Assembly (NCBI RefSeq): GCF_000188155.2
Contig: NZ_KE124774.1
Span: 1,556,356-1,620,355, forward strand
From: Methylocystis sp. ATCC 49242
Lineage (GTDB): Bacteria > Pseudomonadota > Alphaproteobacteria > Rhizobiales > Beijerinckiaceae
DNA: 64,000 nt
Direction of reading: 5' to 3'
This document shows positions 17,922 to 29,986 of this stretch, one piece after another. The notes below the pieces were generated by a model that saw only the letters and a list, made by a program, of their open reading frames with translations, did no database searches and was not told where the DNA came from. Numbering within the stretch: position 1 is the first letter of the stretch; each line of letters starts with the position of its first letter. Made by a program: the position numbers and the translations under genes.

Positions 17922-18737
17922 ATGCGAAATCTTTTGTGGAGAAGCTCTGCGGCAATGGTTTTCACGGCTGCGACGCTCGGTTCTGCGCCTTCCGCGAGCG
18001 CCGCGCAATGCGGCAACGGCCCCGGCGGTTTCGAGCGCTGGAAGCAGGATTTCGCCGAAGAAGCGCGCGCCAGCGGACACGGACCGGGCGCGATCGACGC
18101 CCTGATGGGAACCCATTATAATACAGCTACCATCTCGGCCGATCGCGGCCAGAAAAGTTTCCGCCTCTCGCTCGATCAGTTCATGGCCAAACGCGGCGCC
18201 TCGGCCATCGTCGCGCGGGGGCGTTCGCTCAAGCGCTCCCAGGCGGCGCTGTTTTCGTCAATTCAGCAACGCTACGGGGTCCCGCCGGGACCGCTTCTGG
18301 CCATCTGGGGCATGGAGACGGGGTTCGGCGCCGTGCTAGGGAATCAGCACGCGCTCTCGGCTATTGCGACGCTGGCCTATGACTGCCGCCGGTCGGATTA
18401 TTTCACGGACCAGCTGAACGCAGCGCTCACGCTGATCGATCACGGAACGCTGTCGCCAAACGCGCGCGGGTCCATGCACGGCGAGATCGGTCAGACGCAA
18501 TTCCTGCCCAAGAATATCCTCAACTACGGCGGCGGCGGCAATCTCGACAACGCGGGCGCCGCGCTTTCCGCGACGGCGAATTTCCTCCGGGCTCACGGGT
18601 GGCGTCCGGGCGCAGGATATCAGCCCGGCGAGCCCAATTTCGATGCGATTCAGGCTTGGAACGCCGCTTCGGTCTACCAACGGGCCATCGCCATTATTGG
18701 CCGTCAGATCGATGGCGGGGGCGGCGAGTCCGATTGA
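17922..18737 (+). CDS. Lytic murein transglycosylase, MltB/SLT_2 family
   Basis: A 271-residue exported enzyme that cleaves the MurNAc-GlcNAc bond of peptidoglycan. It has a Sec signal peptide (residues 1-28, ending SASA). The SLT_2 domain covers about 35-265, with catalytic Glu132 in IWGMETGFGAVLG and the MltB motif GEIGQTQFLPKNIL. There is no lipobox, so it is probably soluble in the periplasm. The C-terminal peptidoglycan-binding domain seen in many relatives is absent. AAGGAGG precedes the ATG. Confidence 0.9.
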   Translation: MRNLLWRSSAAMVFTAATLGSAPSASAAQCGNGPGGFERWKQDFAEEARASGHGPGAIDALMGTHYNTATISADRGQKSFRLSLDQFMAKRGASAIVARGRSLKRSQAALFSSIQQRYGVPPGPLLAIWGMETGFGAVLGNQHALSAIATLAYDCRRSDYFTDQLNAALTLIDHGTLSPNARGSMHGEIGQTQFLPKNILNYGGGGNLDNAGAALSATANFLRAHGWRPGAGYQPGEPNFDAIQAWNAASVYQRAIAIIGRQIDGGGGESD

Positions 18738-18942
18738 TCCTTCGGGAGCGGGAGCACGCGCGATTCGGTGCGCAAATCTGAAAGGGTTTGCGCACCGTTG
18801 ATATAGAACACGGTTTGGCCGGGCGCTCTCTCTTGAATTATCTCTGAAATCTCAGAGAGCCCGCTATTGCCCTCTCTCGCGAACTCGCCAGAAGGGAGCA
18901 AGTGGTCGCGCCGGCAAATCTTCGCCGGCGCTAACGGAGCGG

Positions 18943-19836
18943 CTACTCGGCGGCGGCGCGATAATTGTCAGCGTCGTCCGGATCGTCCTTCGCCTTGCCG
19001 GCGCTCGGCTTGTCCGGACTTTCCGCCTCCCCATCCTGATTTGCCGTCGTCTCTCCATGGTCTGCGCCTTGTGGGTCGGCGTCATCCCCGAGTCCCGAAT
19101 CGGAAAGGGGCGGCGGCGATTTGAAGGCTGCGGCGGCGGTCGCGATCTGCGGCGGCGGGTTGCGCCTGCGGTGGACGAGATAAATGCCTGCGACCGCCAG
19201 CACGCCGAGACCCATCATCAGATAGACTGGCAGATCGCGCATGAAAGTCTTGTCGACGGAGAATGGGAAGCGCGACACCCAACGCTCGCCATGCTCGCCG
19301 ATCACGGTCACGATGCCGACGAAATAGCCGGGCTCGTTGAAAGTATGCTCGAAATTGATCGTGCCGGTCGGATAGATCTTCGGCTCGCGGTAAGCCACGG
19401 TCACCGCTTCAAGATTTTCGTTTTCCTTTTCCTCGCCGCCGACGTCCTTGACGATGCGCAGCTCAACCTTCATGTCTCGCAGCTCGGCCTGCTCGGCGTC
19501 GAGCACCATGATCATCGGGCCGGTCGAGGGGATGTCTTCGCAAAATTCGTTCTTGGAGGCCTCGGGCAAATAACCGGTGAAATTCATGATGTCGGGGCCG
19601 ATGAACAGGCGGCACCGACCCTCAGCGGCGCCAAGCCGCCCATGCGCCTCGGCCGGCGCAGCAGCCGCGCCCGCGACGACAAGAAGAGCTGTGGCGGCCA
19701 GAAGCCGGAGCGGATCACGGCAACTCATCGTCGGAGCACCCGACAACGCGCCTCGCACCGATCTGCCGAACGATAAGACGAGGCGCGACATTCTCTCATT
19801 CAGTCTACTGAACTGAGCAGATTCATCGTCACGCAT
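18943..19836 (-). CDS. Membrane-anchored periplasmic protein, possibly PmoD/AmoD-like copper protein
   Basis: A 297-residue protein. ATG at 19836 has AGGAGGAG upstream, but this puts about 36 polar residues before the signal helix, so an ATG at 19728 (MSCRDPLRLLAAT) is an alternative. A signal sequence ends near PAEAHG. The periplasmic part of about 130 residues has only two Cys (GRCRLFIGPD and NEFCEDIP) and a Met-x-Met in TGPMIMVLD. A transmembrane helix (LPVYLMMGLGVLAVAGIYLV) and a polar cytoplasmic tail follow. The layout and the Cys plus Met-x-Met set resemble what I recall of PmoD, a dimeric copper protein of methanotrophs. That match is from memory and unconfirmed; otherwise it is a conserved hypothetical. 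Confidence 0.5.
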   Translation of the reverse strand: MRDDESAQFSRLNERMSRLVLSFGRSVRGALSGAPTMSCRDPLRLLAATALLVVAGAAAAPAEAHGRLGAAEGRCRLFIGPDIMNFTGYLPEASKNEFCEDIPSTGPMIMVLDAEQAELRDMKVELRIVKDVGGEEKENENLEAVTVAYREPKIYPTGTINFEHTFNEPGYFVGIVTVIGEHGERWVSRFPFSVDKTFMRDLPVYLMMGLGVLAVAGIYLVHRRRNPPPQIATAAAAFKSPPPLSDSGLGDDADPQGADHGETTANQDGEAESPDKPSAGKAKDDPDDADNYRAAAE

Positions 19837-20340
19837 ATTCTCCTCCTGGTCTTCGTGCGACAAGGACACGCGACACTTGGGGTTTGCTTCGCGCCGCGTT
19901 TTGCCCTCACCGCGGCCGTGAGGGTCGGACGACGCCGTTGTCGAATGTTACCGCATTCTTGCGCGACAGCAAGGGTGCGACAATCGGTCATCTATACCGC
20001 TCTGCACTAATCACGCAGCCGGAAAGCTGGCCTGTCGGCATTCAAATTTCGCCATTCCTACAACAAATAAGCCGTCGTAGCCCGATCGGAAGGGTTTTTG
20101 CGCCGCTTTCGCTTGTGCGAAAGGCGGCGGCGCGGGCGCCCCCGAAAACGGGGGCCGAGGGATGTCGAAAGCGGACGATCGCCGGAACGATTAAGCCAAG
20201 TATTACCTTAACAAGAGTTCATCCGAGCCCGCCTTGTCACCCAGTTTGGACCAAGCCATATTGCAGGTAGCCAGAGAGGCTAAGGCCACAGCGCGTCGGT
20301 AAAGTCCGGGCGACTGGCCATGGAGATCGAGAGGGTCACA
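19837..20340. other. Intergenic region between divergent genes
   Basis: About 500 bases between the periplasmic-protein gene and the Bax-inhibitor-1 family gene. It contains a 7-bp perfect hairpin GCCCCCG-AAAA-CGGGGGC at 20138-20155 with no T run, and a candidate promoter at 20234-20262. No coding frame in it looks real. Confidence 0.5.
20234..20262 (+). promoter_or_regulatory. Candidate sigma-70-type promoter
   Basis: TTGTCA and CATATT are separated by exactly 17 bases, about 80 bases before the start codon of the Bax-inhibitor-1 family gene. Spacing is ideal and five of six bases match the -35 consensus. This is pattern matching only. Confidence 0.35.
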
Positions 20341-21108
20341 ATGTCAAACTACGACCGCAACACGAGCTTCGGCTACGGCCGCGGGGTCGCTCGGTCAACG
20401 ACGGCCGAGATCGACGAGGGGCTGCGCGCCTATATGCTCGGCGTTTATAATTACATGACGATCGGCCTTGCCGTCACGGGCCTGGTCGCGCTCGGCACCT
20501 ACATGCTTTCGGTGGCCAAGGTCGGCGCCGGCCAGATCATTCTGACCCCATTCGGCCAGATGATCTTCACCTCGCCGCTGCGTTGGGTGATCATTCTGTC
20601 GCCGCTCGCCTTCGTGATGTTCCTCGGCGCGCGCGCCACCACCATGTCGGCGGCGACGGCCCGCAATCTGTTCTTCGCCTTCGCGGCGGTGATGGGCCTT
20701 TCGATGTCGTCCATCCTGCTGGTCTTCACCGGCGCGTCGATTGCGCGGATATTCTTCATCACCGCAGCCGCTTTCGGCGGCCTCAGCCTTTATGGCTACA
20801 TGACGAAGCGGGATCTGTCGGCATTCGGCTCCTTCCTGGTGATGGGCGTGTGGGGCCTTGTCATCGCCGGACTCGTCAATCTGTTCCTGCAGTCCACCGG
20901 CTTGCAGTTCGCCCTGTCGATCATTGCGGTTCTGGTCTTCGCCGGCCTGACCGCCTGGGATACGCAGAACATCAAGGACATGTATTACGAGGGCGACGGC
21001 TATGAAGTCGCGCAGAAGAAGAGCGTGTTCGGAGCCCTCTCGCTCTATCTCGACTTCATCAACATGTTCCAGTCGCTGCTGTATCTGTTCGGCCAGCGCA
21101 ACGACTGA
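20341..21108 (+). CDS. Bax inhibitor-1 / YccA family membrane protein
   Basis: A 255-residue integral membrane protein with about seven hydrophobic helices. The C-terminal family signature is present: GLTAWDTQNIKDMYY and GALSLYLDFINMFQSLLYLFG, with the Asp residues implicated in pH-sensitive cation leak in the BsYetJ structure. Bacterial members include YbhL and the FtsH-linked YccA; the role is broadly membrane stress or calcium handling and is not settled. The start at 20341 has GAGAGG upstream. A clear intrinsic terminator follows. Confidence 0.92.
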   Translation: MSNYDRNTSFGYGRGVARSTTAEIDEGLRAYMLGVYNYMTIGLAVTGLVALGTYMLSVAKVGAGQIILTPFGQMIFTSPLRWVIILSPLAFVMFLGARATTMSAATARNLFFAFAAVMGLSMSSILLVFTGASIARIFFITAAAFGGLSLYGYMTKRDLSAFGSFLVMGVWGLVIAGLVNLFLQSTGLQFALSIIAVLVFAGLTAWDTQNIKDMYYEGDGYEVAQKKSVFGALSLYLDFINMFQSLLYLFGQRND

Positions 21109-21125
21109 TCCGCCCCGCGATCGTG

Positions 21126-21153
21126 AAAAGCCCCGCTTCGGCGGGGCTTTTTT
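21126..21153. terminator. Bidirectional terminator
   Basis: GCCCCGC-TTC-GGCGGGGC type hairpin with AAAA before and TTTTTT after the stem. It lies between the convergent Bax-inhibitor-1 family and DUF2794 genes and can serve both strands. Confidence 0.92.
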
Positions 21154-21161
21154 GTTGGCCG

Positions 21162-21584
21162 CTATTCGGCGCCGACCAGTTTCAACCCGCGATCGAGCAC
21201 GCGAATGACGCGTGCGAGATCATGCCCGCGGCGCATGACGAGGCCGGTGGCGGCGATGACGGCATAGGCGCCCTGCCGACGCGCGAGTTCGGGATTTTTC
21301 TCGATACGGTAGAGCGGCGCCTCGCTCGAGCGGCGGAAGATGGAGAAGACGGCCTTCGCCGGCGTGAAGTCCAGCGCGTAATCCCGCCACTCTCCGGCGG
21401 CGACTTTCGCGCCATACAGATTGAAGAGCATGTTCAATTCGCGCCGATCGAAAGATACTGGCGCGTAGCTGCGCGCTTCGCCTCGTCCGCGATTCTGCTC
21501 GCCCCGTTGCGCGCGGCCGGCGCCCGCCACCACGACGAGGGCGGGCCGGGAGGGGCTGGGCTCCGTCGTCTCCGACTCCGCCAT
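21162..21584 (-). CDS. DUF2794 family protein
   Basis: A 140-residue protein. The conserved DUF2794 core starts near residue 40: PVSFDRRELNMLFNLYGAKVAAGEWRDYALDF is split here by the motif FDRRELN and the pattern GEWRDYALD, followed by FRRSSEAPLYRIEKNPEL and QGAYAVIAATGLVMRRGHDL. DUF2794 is a small alphaproteobacterial family of unknown function. The start at 21584 has AGGAGA upstream; the frame is open to 21647 without further support. Confidence 0.85.
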   Translation of the reverse strand: MAESETTEPSPSRPALVVVAGAGRAQRGEQNRGRGEARSYAPVSFDRRELNMLFNLYGAKVAAGEWRDYALDFTPAKAVFSIFRRSSEAPLYRIEKNPELARRQGAYAVIAATGLVMRRGHDLARVIRVLDRGLKLVGAE

Positions 21585-22090
21585 GCAACGATTCTCCTCG
21601 AACCTCCTCATGTTCGCGCGATGCGACGCCGGGGGCAAGCCTTTCATGTCAGCCTCGTGACAATAATTGCGGCGATCGGCGCGGCCTTAGCAAATTGGAA
21701 AGGAAAAATCACATTTCCGCCGGTATTGAGCCCCTTGCAGGCCAAACGATGTAGACAATATCTACGTGTTGCCCCGACAGGCTTCGCGATGGGCGTTTCC
21801 GGTTTTCGTCAGCCCCCCAGCCCCCCGGAATCGCGCGGCGCGAGGATCCTGAGCTATCGTGGCGATGGGCGGGTCGGCCGGGATATTCCCGCGCCGGCTC
21901 GTCTGCCCGGCAGATCCGGGACAGCGTGCCGATTCGGCGTTCACAGCCGGCGGTCAGGCGTTTTTTCCAAAGCTCCGGACTTGCAAAATCGTCACGAATA
22001 ACGAACTCAAGGGCGCGGCCGATTGCGGCCCATTTTCCCCCTTTTATCGTTCTCTCCCGGGATGGAGAGGAATCTTCTTCTGGAGACGCC
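21585..22090. other. Intergenic region upstream of htpG
   Basis: About 500 bases between divergent genes. I see no convincing gene, although a frame continuous with htpG is open through part of it. A weak promoter-like pair (TTGCAG at 21735, ATATCT at 21758, spacer 17) is present. No clear RpoH-type heat-shock promoter could be identified by eye. Confidence 0.35.
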
Positions 22091-24010
22091 ATGACTGACG
22101 ACGCTGCTTCCGCCGACGCCGCTTCCCTGTCGCGCGAGCCGAGCGAAGCCGCCAATTTCGGCTTCGAGGCGGATGTCACGCAGCTCCTGGAGCTGATGAC
22201 GCATTCCGTATATTCGGAGCGCGAGGTGTTCCTGCGCGAGCTGATCTCGAACGCGGCCGACGCCTGCGAGAAACTGCGCTACGAATCGCTTTCCAACGAG
22301 AAACTCGCCGCGATGGCGGGCGCGCCGCTGGTGACGATCTCGCTCGACAAGGAGAAACGCACCATAACCGTCGCCGACAATGGTGTCGGCATGTCGCGTG
22401 ACGAGCTCATCAGCGCGCTCGGCGCGATCGCCAATTCCGGCACGCGCGCTTTCCTCGAAAAGATCGGCAAGGAAGGGAGGGACGCGGGGTCGTCCCTCAT
22501 CGGCCGATTCGGCGTAGGCTTCTATTCGGTGTTCATGGTCGCCGACAATGTCGAGGTTGCGACGCGCCGCGCCGGCGAGGACAAGGCCTGGCTGTGGACC
22601 TCGCAGGGCAAGGGCACATATTCGATCGCGCCGCTCGCGCTCGAAGACGCGCCGCCGGTCGGCGCGCGCGTGACGCTGCATCTCAATTCCGAAAGCGACG
22701 AATTCCTCGAGCCGTGGCGCATCGAGAGCATCGTGCGCGAACATTCCGGCGCCGTCTCGACGCCGATCGATCTCGTCGAGGAGCCAGGCAAGGAGCCGCG
22801 GCGCATCGCCGACGGCGTCGCGCTGTGGACGAAGCCGAAATCGGAGATCACGGAGGAGCAGTATCTCGACTTCTACCGGCAATTGTCCGGCCAGTTCGAC
22901 GAACCCGCCCTCACCGTGCACTGGCGCGCGGAAGGCCGCACGGAATATACGGTCCTTGCCTTCATTCCGGGCAGCCGGCCATTCGATCTCTTCGATCCGG
23001 GGCGCAAGAGCAAATCGAAGCTCTATGTCCGCCGCGTGCTGATCTCGCGCGAGGTGGACTTGATGCCGGCGTGGCTGCGTTTCGTGCGCATCGTCGTCGA
23101 CAGCGCCGACATTCCGCTCAACGTCTCGCGCGAGATGGTTCAGAAAAGTCCCGTCATCGCCTCAATCGGCAAGGCGGTCGCGACGCGCATCCTTCAGGAG
23201 CTGACGAAGCTCGCGGAAAATGAGCCGGAGAAATTCGCGAAAGTCTGGGAGAACTTCGGCGCCGTTCTGAAGGAGGGCCTGCATGAGGATCCCAGCCGTC
23301 GCGACGGTCTTTTCGCCATCGCGCGCTTCGCTTCGACGAAGTCCGAGGGGAAGACGCGCACGCTGAAGGATTACGTGGCCGATCTGCGCGAGAACCAGAC
23401 GGCTATTTATTATATCGCCGGCGACGATGCGAAGCGCCTTGCCGCGAGCCCGCAGCTCGAAGGATTCCGAGCGCGCGGAATCGAGGTGCTGCTGCTCGAC
23501 GACGCGGTCGATTCCTTCTGGGTCACGAGCGCGCTGGGCTTCGATGGCAAGCCTTTCAAATCGGTGACGCAGGGTCAGGCCGACATCGATTCGATTGCGC
23601 TTCTCGACGAGCCGAAGGAAGACGCGACTCCGGCGACGGAAGTCGGCGACCTTGTCGCCGCGCTGAAGGAAACGCTCGCCGAAAATATCGAGGACGTGCG
23701 CGTCTCGACACGATTGACGGAAAGCGCCGCCTGCCTCGTCGCCTCCGACAGGGGACTTGACCGGCAACTGGAACGAATCCTCGCGGAGAGCGGACAGAAA
23801 TCGATGTTCGGCAAGCCGGTGCTGGAGATCAATCCAAGGCATGCGGCCATTGCCGCGCTTGCCGCAAATCTGCGCGACAAGGGCCGCGAAGGCGCCAAGG
23901 ATGGACTCTATATGCTGCTCGATCTCGCGCGCGTCGCGGATGGCGAAACGCCGGTCGATCCGGTGGCCTTCACGCGGCGACTGAGCGCTCTCATCGCGAA
24001 AGACGCGTAA
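22091..24010 (+). CDS. htpG: Molecular chaperone HtpG (Hsp90)
   Basis: Cytosolic ATP-dependent Hsp90 chaperone, 639 residues. The GHKL ATP-binding domain carries FLRELISNAADACEKLR near residue 55, DNGVGMSRDEL near 98, and IGRFGVGFYSVFMVAD near 137. The middle domain has DIPLNVSREMVQKSPV, and the C-terminal dimerisation domain ends near VAFTRRLSALIAKDA. The start at 22091 has GGAG six bases upstream and fits the family N-terminus; the longer frame from 21926 is not supported. prmC follows closely and may be cotranscribed. Confidence 0.96.
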   Translation: MTDDAASADAASLSREPSEAANFGFEADVTQLLELMTHSVYSEREVFLRELISNAADACEKLRYESLSNEKLAAMAGAPLVTISLDKEKRTITVADNGVGMSRDELISALGAIANSGTRAFLEKIGKEGRDAGSSLIGRFGVGFYSVFMVADNVEVATRRAGEDKAWLWTSQGKGTYSIAPLALEDAPPVGARVTLHLNSESDEFLEPWRIESIVREHSGAVSTPIDLVEEPGKEPRRIADGVALWTKPKSEITEEQYLDFYRQLSGQFDEPALTVHWRAEGRTEYTVLAFIPGSRPFDLFDPGRKSKSKLYVRRVLISREVDLMPAWLRFVRIVVDSADIPLNVSREMVQKSPVIASIGKAVATRILQELTKLAENEPEKFAKVWENFGAVLKEGLHEDPSRRDGLFAIARFASTKSEGKTRTLKDYVADLRENQTAIYYIAGDDAKRLAASPQLEGFRARGIEVLLLDDAVDSFWVTSALGFDGKPFKSVTQGQADIDSIALLDEPKEDATPATEVGDLVAALKETLAENIEDVRVSTRLTESAACLVASDRGLDRQLERILAESGQKSMFGKPVLEINPRHAAIAALAANLRDKGREGAKDGLYMLLDLARVADGETPVDPVAFTRRLSALIAKDA

Positions 24011-24015
24011 AGGCA

Positions 24016-24933
24016 ATGGACGCAGGCGGCGGCGCAATGACGACATCCGAAGCGCGCGAGGAAACGCCCACGCGCGCTCAGGCCATTGCGCAGGTCGCTA
24101 AATTTCTGGTCGCCGGCGGCGTGGAAGAAACGCAAGCGCATGACGATGCGCGCGCGCTGCTGCGCGCCGCCGCCGATCTTTCGAGACTCGAACTCGCCAT
24201 GCGACCGCAGGCGCCGCTCGCGGAGGAGCATGCGGACGCGCTTTCGCACTATGCCGCGCGCCGCGCCGCGCGCGAGCCCGTGTCGCGCATTCTCGGCGAA
24301 CGCGGCTTCTGGACGCTCGATCTTCTCGTCGCCCCCGATGTGCTCGATCCACGTCCCGATACGGAAACGCTGATCGAGACGACGCTCGACCTGATCGGCG
24401 AGAAACGCAACGAACCGCTTTCAATTCTCGATCTGGGCACGGGCTCCGGAGCCATCGTCTGCGCGCTGCTCAGCGAATTGCCGAGGGCGCGCGCGGTGGC
24501 GGTCGACCTTTCCCCGCAGGCCTGCGCAGCGGCGGCGAATAATCTCGCGCGTTGCGGATTTTCGAATCGCGCAAGCGTGATGCGCGGCAGATGGGCGGCG
24601 GCGCTATCGGAGCGGTTCGACATCATCGTCTCCAACCCGCCCTATGTGCGCGCGGGAGAAATCCCCCAGCTCGACCCAGAGGTGCGGCTTCATGATCCGG
24701 CGCTTGCGCTCGACGGCGGCATCGACGGGCTCGACTGCTACCGGGAGATCATCGACGATCTGCCACGGCTCGTCGCGGACGACGGACTCGTGGCTTTCGA
24801 AGTCGGCTCAGATCAGGCGGTGAGCGTCGCTTCGCTTCTCGGCGCGCAGGGATTCGGCGTCGAACGCGTCGGCCGCGACCTTGGCGGGCATGAAAGGGTC
24901 GTGGCGGCGCGGCGCGCGCGGTCGCGGTCGTGA
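24016..24933 (+). CDS. prmC: Peptide chain release factor N5-glutamine methyltransferase
   Basis: PrmC methylates the Gln of the GGQ motif in RF1 and RF2 using S-adenosylmethionine, improving termination. The 305-residue protein has a helical N-terminal substrate domain with PVSRILGERGFW, the SAM-binding motif LDLGTGSGAIVCAL near residue 138, and the catalytic NPPYV motif near 211. ATG at 24016 starts five bases after the htpG stop; a second in-frame ATG at 24037 is an alternative. In many bacteria prmC sits beside prfA, which is not seen here. Confidence 0.93.
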   Translation: MDAGGGAMTTSEAREETPTRAQAIAQVAKFLVAGGVEETQAHDDARALLRAAADLSRLELAMRPQAPLAEEHADALSHYAARRAAREPVSRILGERGFWTLDLLVAPDVLDPRPDTETLIETTLDLIGEKRNEPLSILDLGTGSGAIVCALLSELPRARAVAVDLSPQACAAAANNLARCGFSNRASVMRGRWAAALSERFDIIVSNPPYVRAGEIPQLDPEVRLHDPALALDGGIDGLDCYREIIDDLPRLVADDGLVAFEVGSDQAVSVASLLGAQGFGVERVGRDLGGHERVVAARRARSRS

Positions 24934-25457
24934 CATATTAGCTACAGTGCGCGGTTTTTCTGCCCTTTCCCGCGCACGCGCCCTTGGCGGCGGGGAAGCG
25001 AGTCACTATAGTCAAATCAAATCCAGCTGATCGTCGACATCGAGATAGGGGTCTCGAAAAATCCGGCTTCGCCGCGTGAGCGGAAGCCAAGGACCAGCCG
25101 GCAAAAAGCCGGTGTCGAAGCTGACATGATCCCGGCGGAATGAGGCGACAAGAATTTGTCGCGACGCGCATCAATTTGAAGCTGCGCGTGACGTGTGACC
25201 GCCACGGACGTTTGTCGCTCGCTCGACCTGCGGCGCGGGCCGCGGGCGACGCGCACGGTAAGTGCAGCGGGCGGAACGACGGCAATTTTGGGAATACGCA
25301 AGGTGGGGCGCGCGCAGACGCCTTGCGCCGCGCGCGAAGGATCGGAAAGGCCGGCCGTGCCGACGGTACTTTCAAGTCTGCGGATGAATGAAGCGACGCA
25401 GCGGACCGTCAAAGAGCGAAACAACGCACGGTGCGTGCGAACCTCTCGGGGAGTTTG
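24934..25457. other. Intergenic region, no gene recognised
   Basis: About 520 bases between prmC and the DUF4167 gene, both on the plus strand. Several short frames cross it, none with a recognisable product or a good ribosome site. It probably contains the promoter of the next gene. Confidence 0.35.
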
Positions 25458-26366
25458 ATGAGACCAGGACAAAACAAGAGAATGCGGGGTCGCAGCGGCC
25501 GCAAGGGGCCCAATCCCCTCACCCGCTCCTATGAGTCGAACGGCCCCGACGTGAAGATTCGCGGCACCGCGCAGCATATCGCCGAGAAATATCTGCAGCT
25601 CGCGCGCGACGCGCAGTCCTCCGGCGACACGATCATGGCCGAGAGCCTGCTGCAGCACGCCGAACACTACTTCCGGCTGATCGCGGCCGCTCAGGCTGCG
25701 CAGCAGGTCGCTGGCTTCGGCGGACGTCCGCAGATGGAGGCGGAGGTCGATCTCGGCGACGACGACGACGATTTCGCGGCCCTGCCCGACCGTTTCGCGC
25801 CGCTCTCCGAGCGCCTGCCGCCGGCCGCCTATCAGGCCCAACCGCAGCCTTTCGCGCCGCAACCCCAGCCGCAGCCGCATTTCGTCCAGCCGCCGCAACC
25901 GCAGCCGCAACCGTTCGAGGAACGCCCGATAGGCGAAATGCGCCCCGAGCGCATTGAGCGCGCGCCGCGGCCGGAGCGTGCGCCCTATGGCGAGCGTGGC
26001 CGTGATCGAAATGGGGAAGGCGGCGAGCGTCCCCCGCGCCATCAGGCCGCCTATGAGCGTAATCGCGACGGCCGACGGTTCCACCAGCGGTCCGAAACCG
26101 CCGAGGCTGCGCCTGCCGCGGCTCTGCCGTCGTTCATCACCGCCCCGCCGGCGCGTCCGGTCGTCAGCGAGACCGAGGCCCCCGAGAGCGCGCTGACGAC
26201 GCCCTCCCGCCCCGCCGCCGCGCGGGAGCATGAAGGCGTGAACTTCCACCTCAGCTCGCGCCGCCGTCGCCGGCCGCGCGCCGCAGCCGACGAGGCCGCT
26301 GGCGAATCGCGGCAGGAGGAAGCCCCGCAGGCGAGCGAACTGCCCTTCGAGCCCGACCACATCTGA
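25458..26366 (+). CDS. DUF4167 domain protein
   Basis: A 302-residue protein. The N-terminal 85 residues are the conserved DUF4167 domain: it begins MRPGQNKRMRGRSGR, then SYESNGPDVKIRG and HIAEKYLQLARDAQSSGD and AESLLQHAEHYFRL. The rest is low-complexity: an acidic DDDDD stretch near 100, a Gln/Pro-rich repeat near 128-155, and Arg-rich tracts to the end. Basic, disordered alphaproteobacterial proteins of this kind may bind nucleic acid, but no function is established. GGGGAG precedes the start. It converges on the MOSC gene, six bases apart. Confidence 0.9.
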   Translation: MRPGQNKRMRGRSGRKGPNPLTRSYESNGPDVKIRGTAQHIAEKYLQLARDAQSSGDTIMAESLLQHAEHYFRLIAAAQAAQQVAGFGGRPQMEAEVDLGDDDDDFAALPDRFAPLSERLPPAAYQAQPQPFAPQPQPQPHFVQPPQPQPQPFEERPIGEMRPERIERAPRPERAPYGERGRDRNGEGGERPPRHQAAYERNRDGRRFHQRSETAEAAPAAALPSFITAPPARPVVSETEAPESALTTPSRPAAAREHEGVNFHLSSRRRRRPRAAADEAAGESRQEEAPQASELPFEPDHI

Positions 26367-26372
26367 TCGGGA

Positions 26373-27128
26373 TCAGACCAATGCGAGCGCGTCGCCCCGG
26401 GTGACGCGCCCGCCCCTCTCGATGCGGGCGTAGACGCCGCAATCGATATGGCCGAAAGCCTTGCGGATCGTCTGCACAAGATCCATGTCGCGCCGGCCGG
26501 AGCCCGGCTCGACGCCCGTGGCGGCGCAACGGTCGGTCATCTTCAGCACCGTCAGCGTCGCGCCGCCGAGTTGAAACGTTTTTCCGGGCCAGTCCGCCTC
26601 GGCCCAGCGCTCCGCCCTGTCGATGTAGAGGTTGGCGCGAAAGCGCAGCGGATCGACTGAGGCTCCCTGCACCTCCTCGATCGCCTTCACGCTCGCCAGA
26701 TTGACGAGGGACACGAAGCCCGACTTCGAGTCCGTGAAACGAAAGCCTTCCGGCGCCTGGAGCAGGCGAACGGGGCCGCGGATTTCGTCGCCGAGAAAGC
26801 CGGTCAGAAAAGTCTCGATCGCCGCGCGACCTTCGGCGCTCCGCAGATCGCCCCGCGCGACCTCCCGCCCCTTCTGCGCAATCGTCAGCACGCCGCTCGC
26901 ATGGTCGTAGCGCGTCGCCAGGCCGGCAAGGGCTCCGTTGCGCATCAGCATCAGGAATTTCACCTTCGGCTGATGCTCCGGCGCGGCCGGGTCGAAACCC
27001 GAGGGGCCGTTTTCCAGCGCAAAGACGCGGTCGCCGGGGAAATAGCCGTCCGCGTCGAGGTCGGCGAATTCGAGCGCCTCGGGCGAGAGGCCCTTGACGG
27101 GATAGCGGTAGATGGACGCGAGGCGCAT
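26373..27128 (-). CDS. MOSC domain protein
   Basis: A 251-residue protein with the MOSC N-terminal beta-barrel domain ([28 protein letters not shown]) and a C-terminal MOSC domain with the molybdenum-cofactor-sulfur Cys in [19 protein letters not shown]. That Cys context resembles mARC/YcbX-type molybdenum enzymes, which reduce N-hydroxylated compounds, but substrate cannot be inferred. The start at 27128 has GGAG upstream and gives the usual [13 protein letters not shown] beginning; the frame is open to 27239. Confidence 0.87.
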   Translation of the reverse strand: MRLASIYRYPVKGLSPEALEFADLDADGYFPGDRVFALENGPSGFDPAAPEHQPKVKFLMLMRNGALAGLATRYDHASGVLTIAQKGREVARGDLRSAEGRAAIETFLTGFLGDEIRGPVRLLQAPEGFRFTDSKSGFVSLVNLASVKAIEEVQGASVDPLRFRANLYIDRAERWAEADWPGKTFQLGGATLTVLKMTDRCAATGVEPGSGRRDMDLVQTIRKAFGHIDCGVYARIERGGRVTRGDALALV

Positions 27129-27330
27129 GATTGCTCCGATTGCGAAAATTCGCTGCGACATTAAGTCCGGCCGATCAAAAACGAAAACGCCGCGACCAAG
27201 ACGAAGCGCCCTCTTTTCAGGACCCGGGGGCTTTCCCATATCGCCTCAGAGGGTCGCCGCAAGGGACCGAAAGATTTGGACGCGAGGCGCGCCGCTTGGA
27301 TGGGCCGCCTCAAGGTCGAAAGGGGTGCAA

Positions 27331-29958
<2,628 letters not shown>

Positions 29959-29986
29959 GGCGGAAAAAACCGCGGGCGCAATACTA

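Noticed and set aside
20138-20155. GC hairpin as an intrinsic terminator
   Set aside because: It has no T run on either strand and lies between divergent genes, so no transcript would need to end there; noted only as a possible structure.
25855-25920. CAGCCGCAGCCGCA-type short repeats
   Set aside because: They lie in frame within the DUF4167 gene and encode a Gln/Pro-rich linker; not a CRISPR or regulatory repeat.
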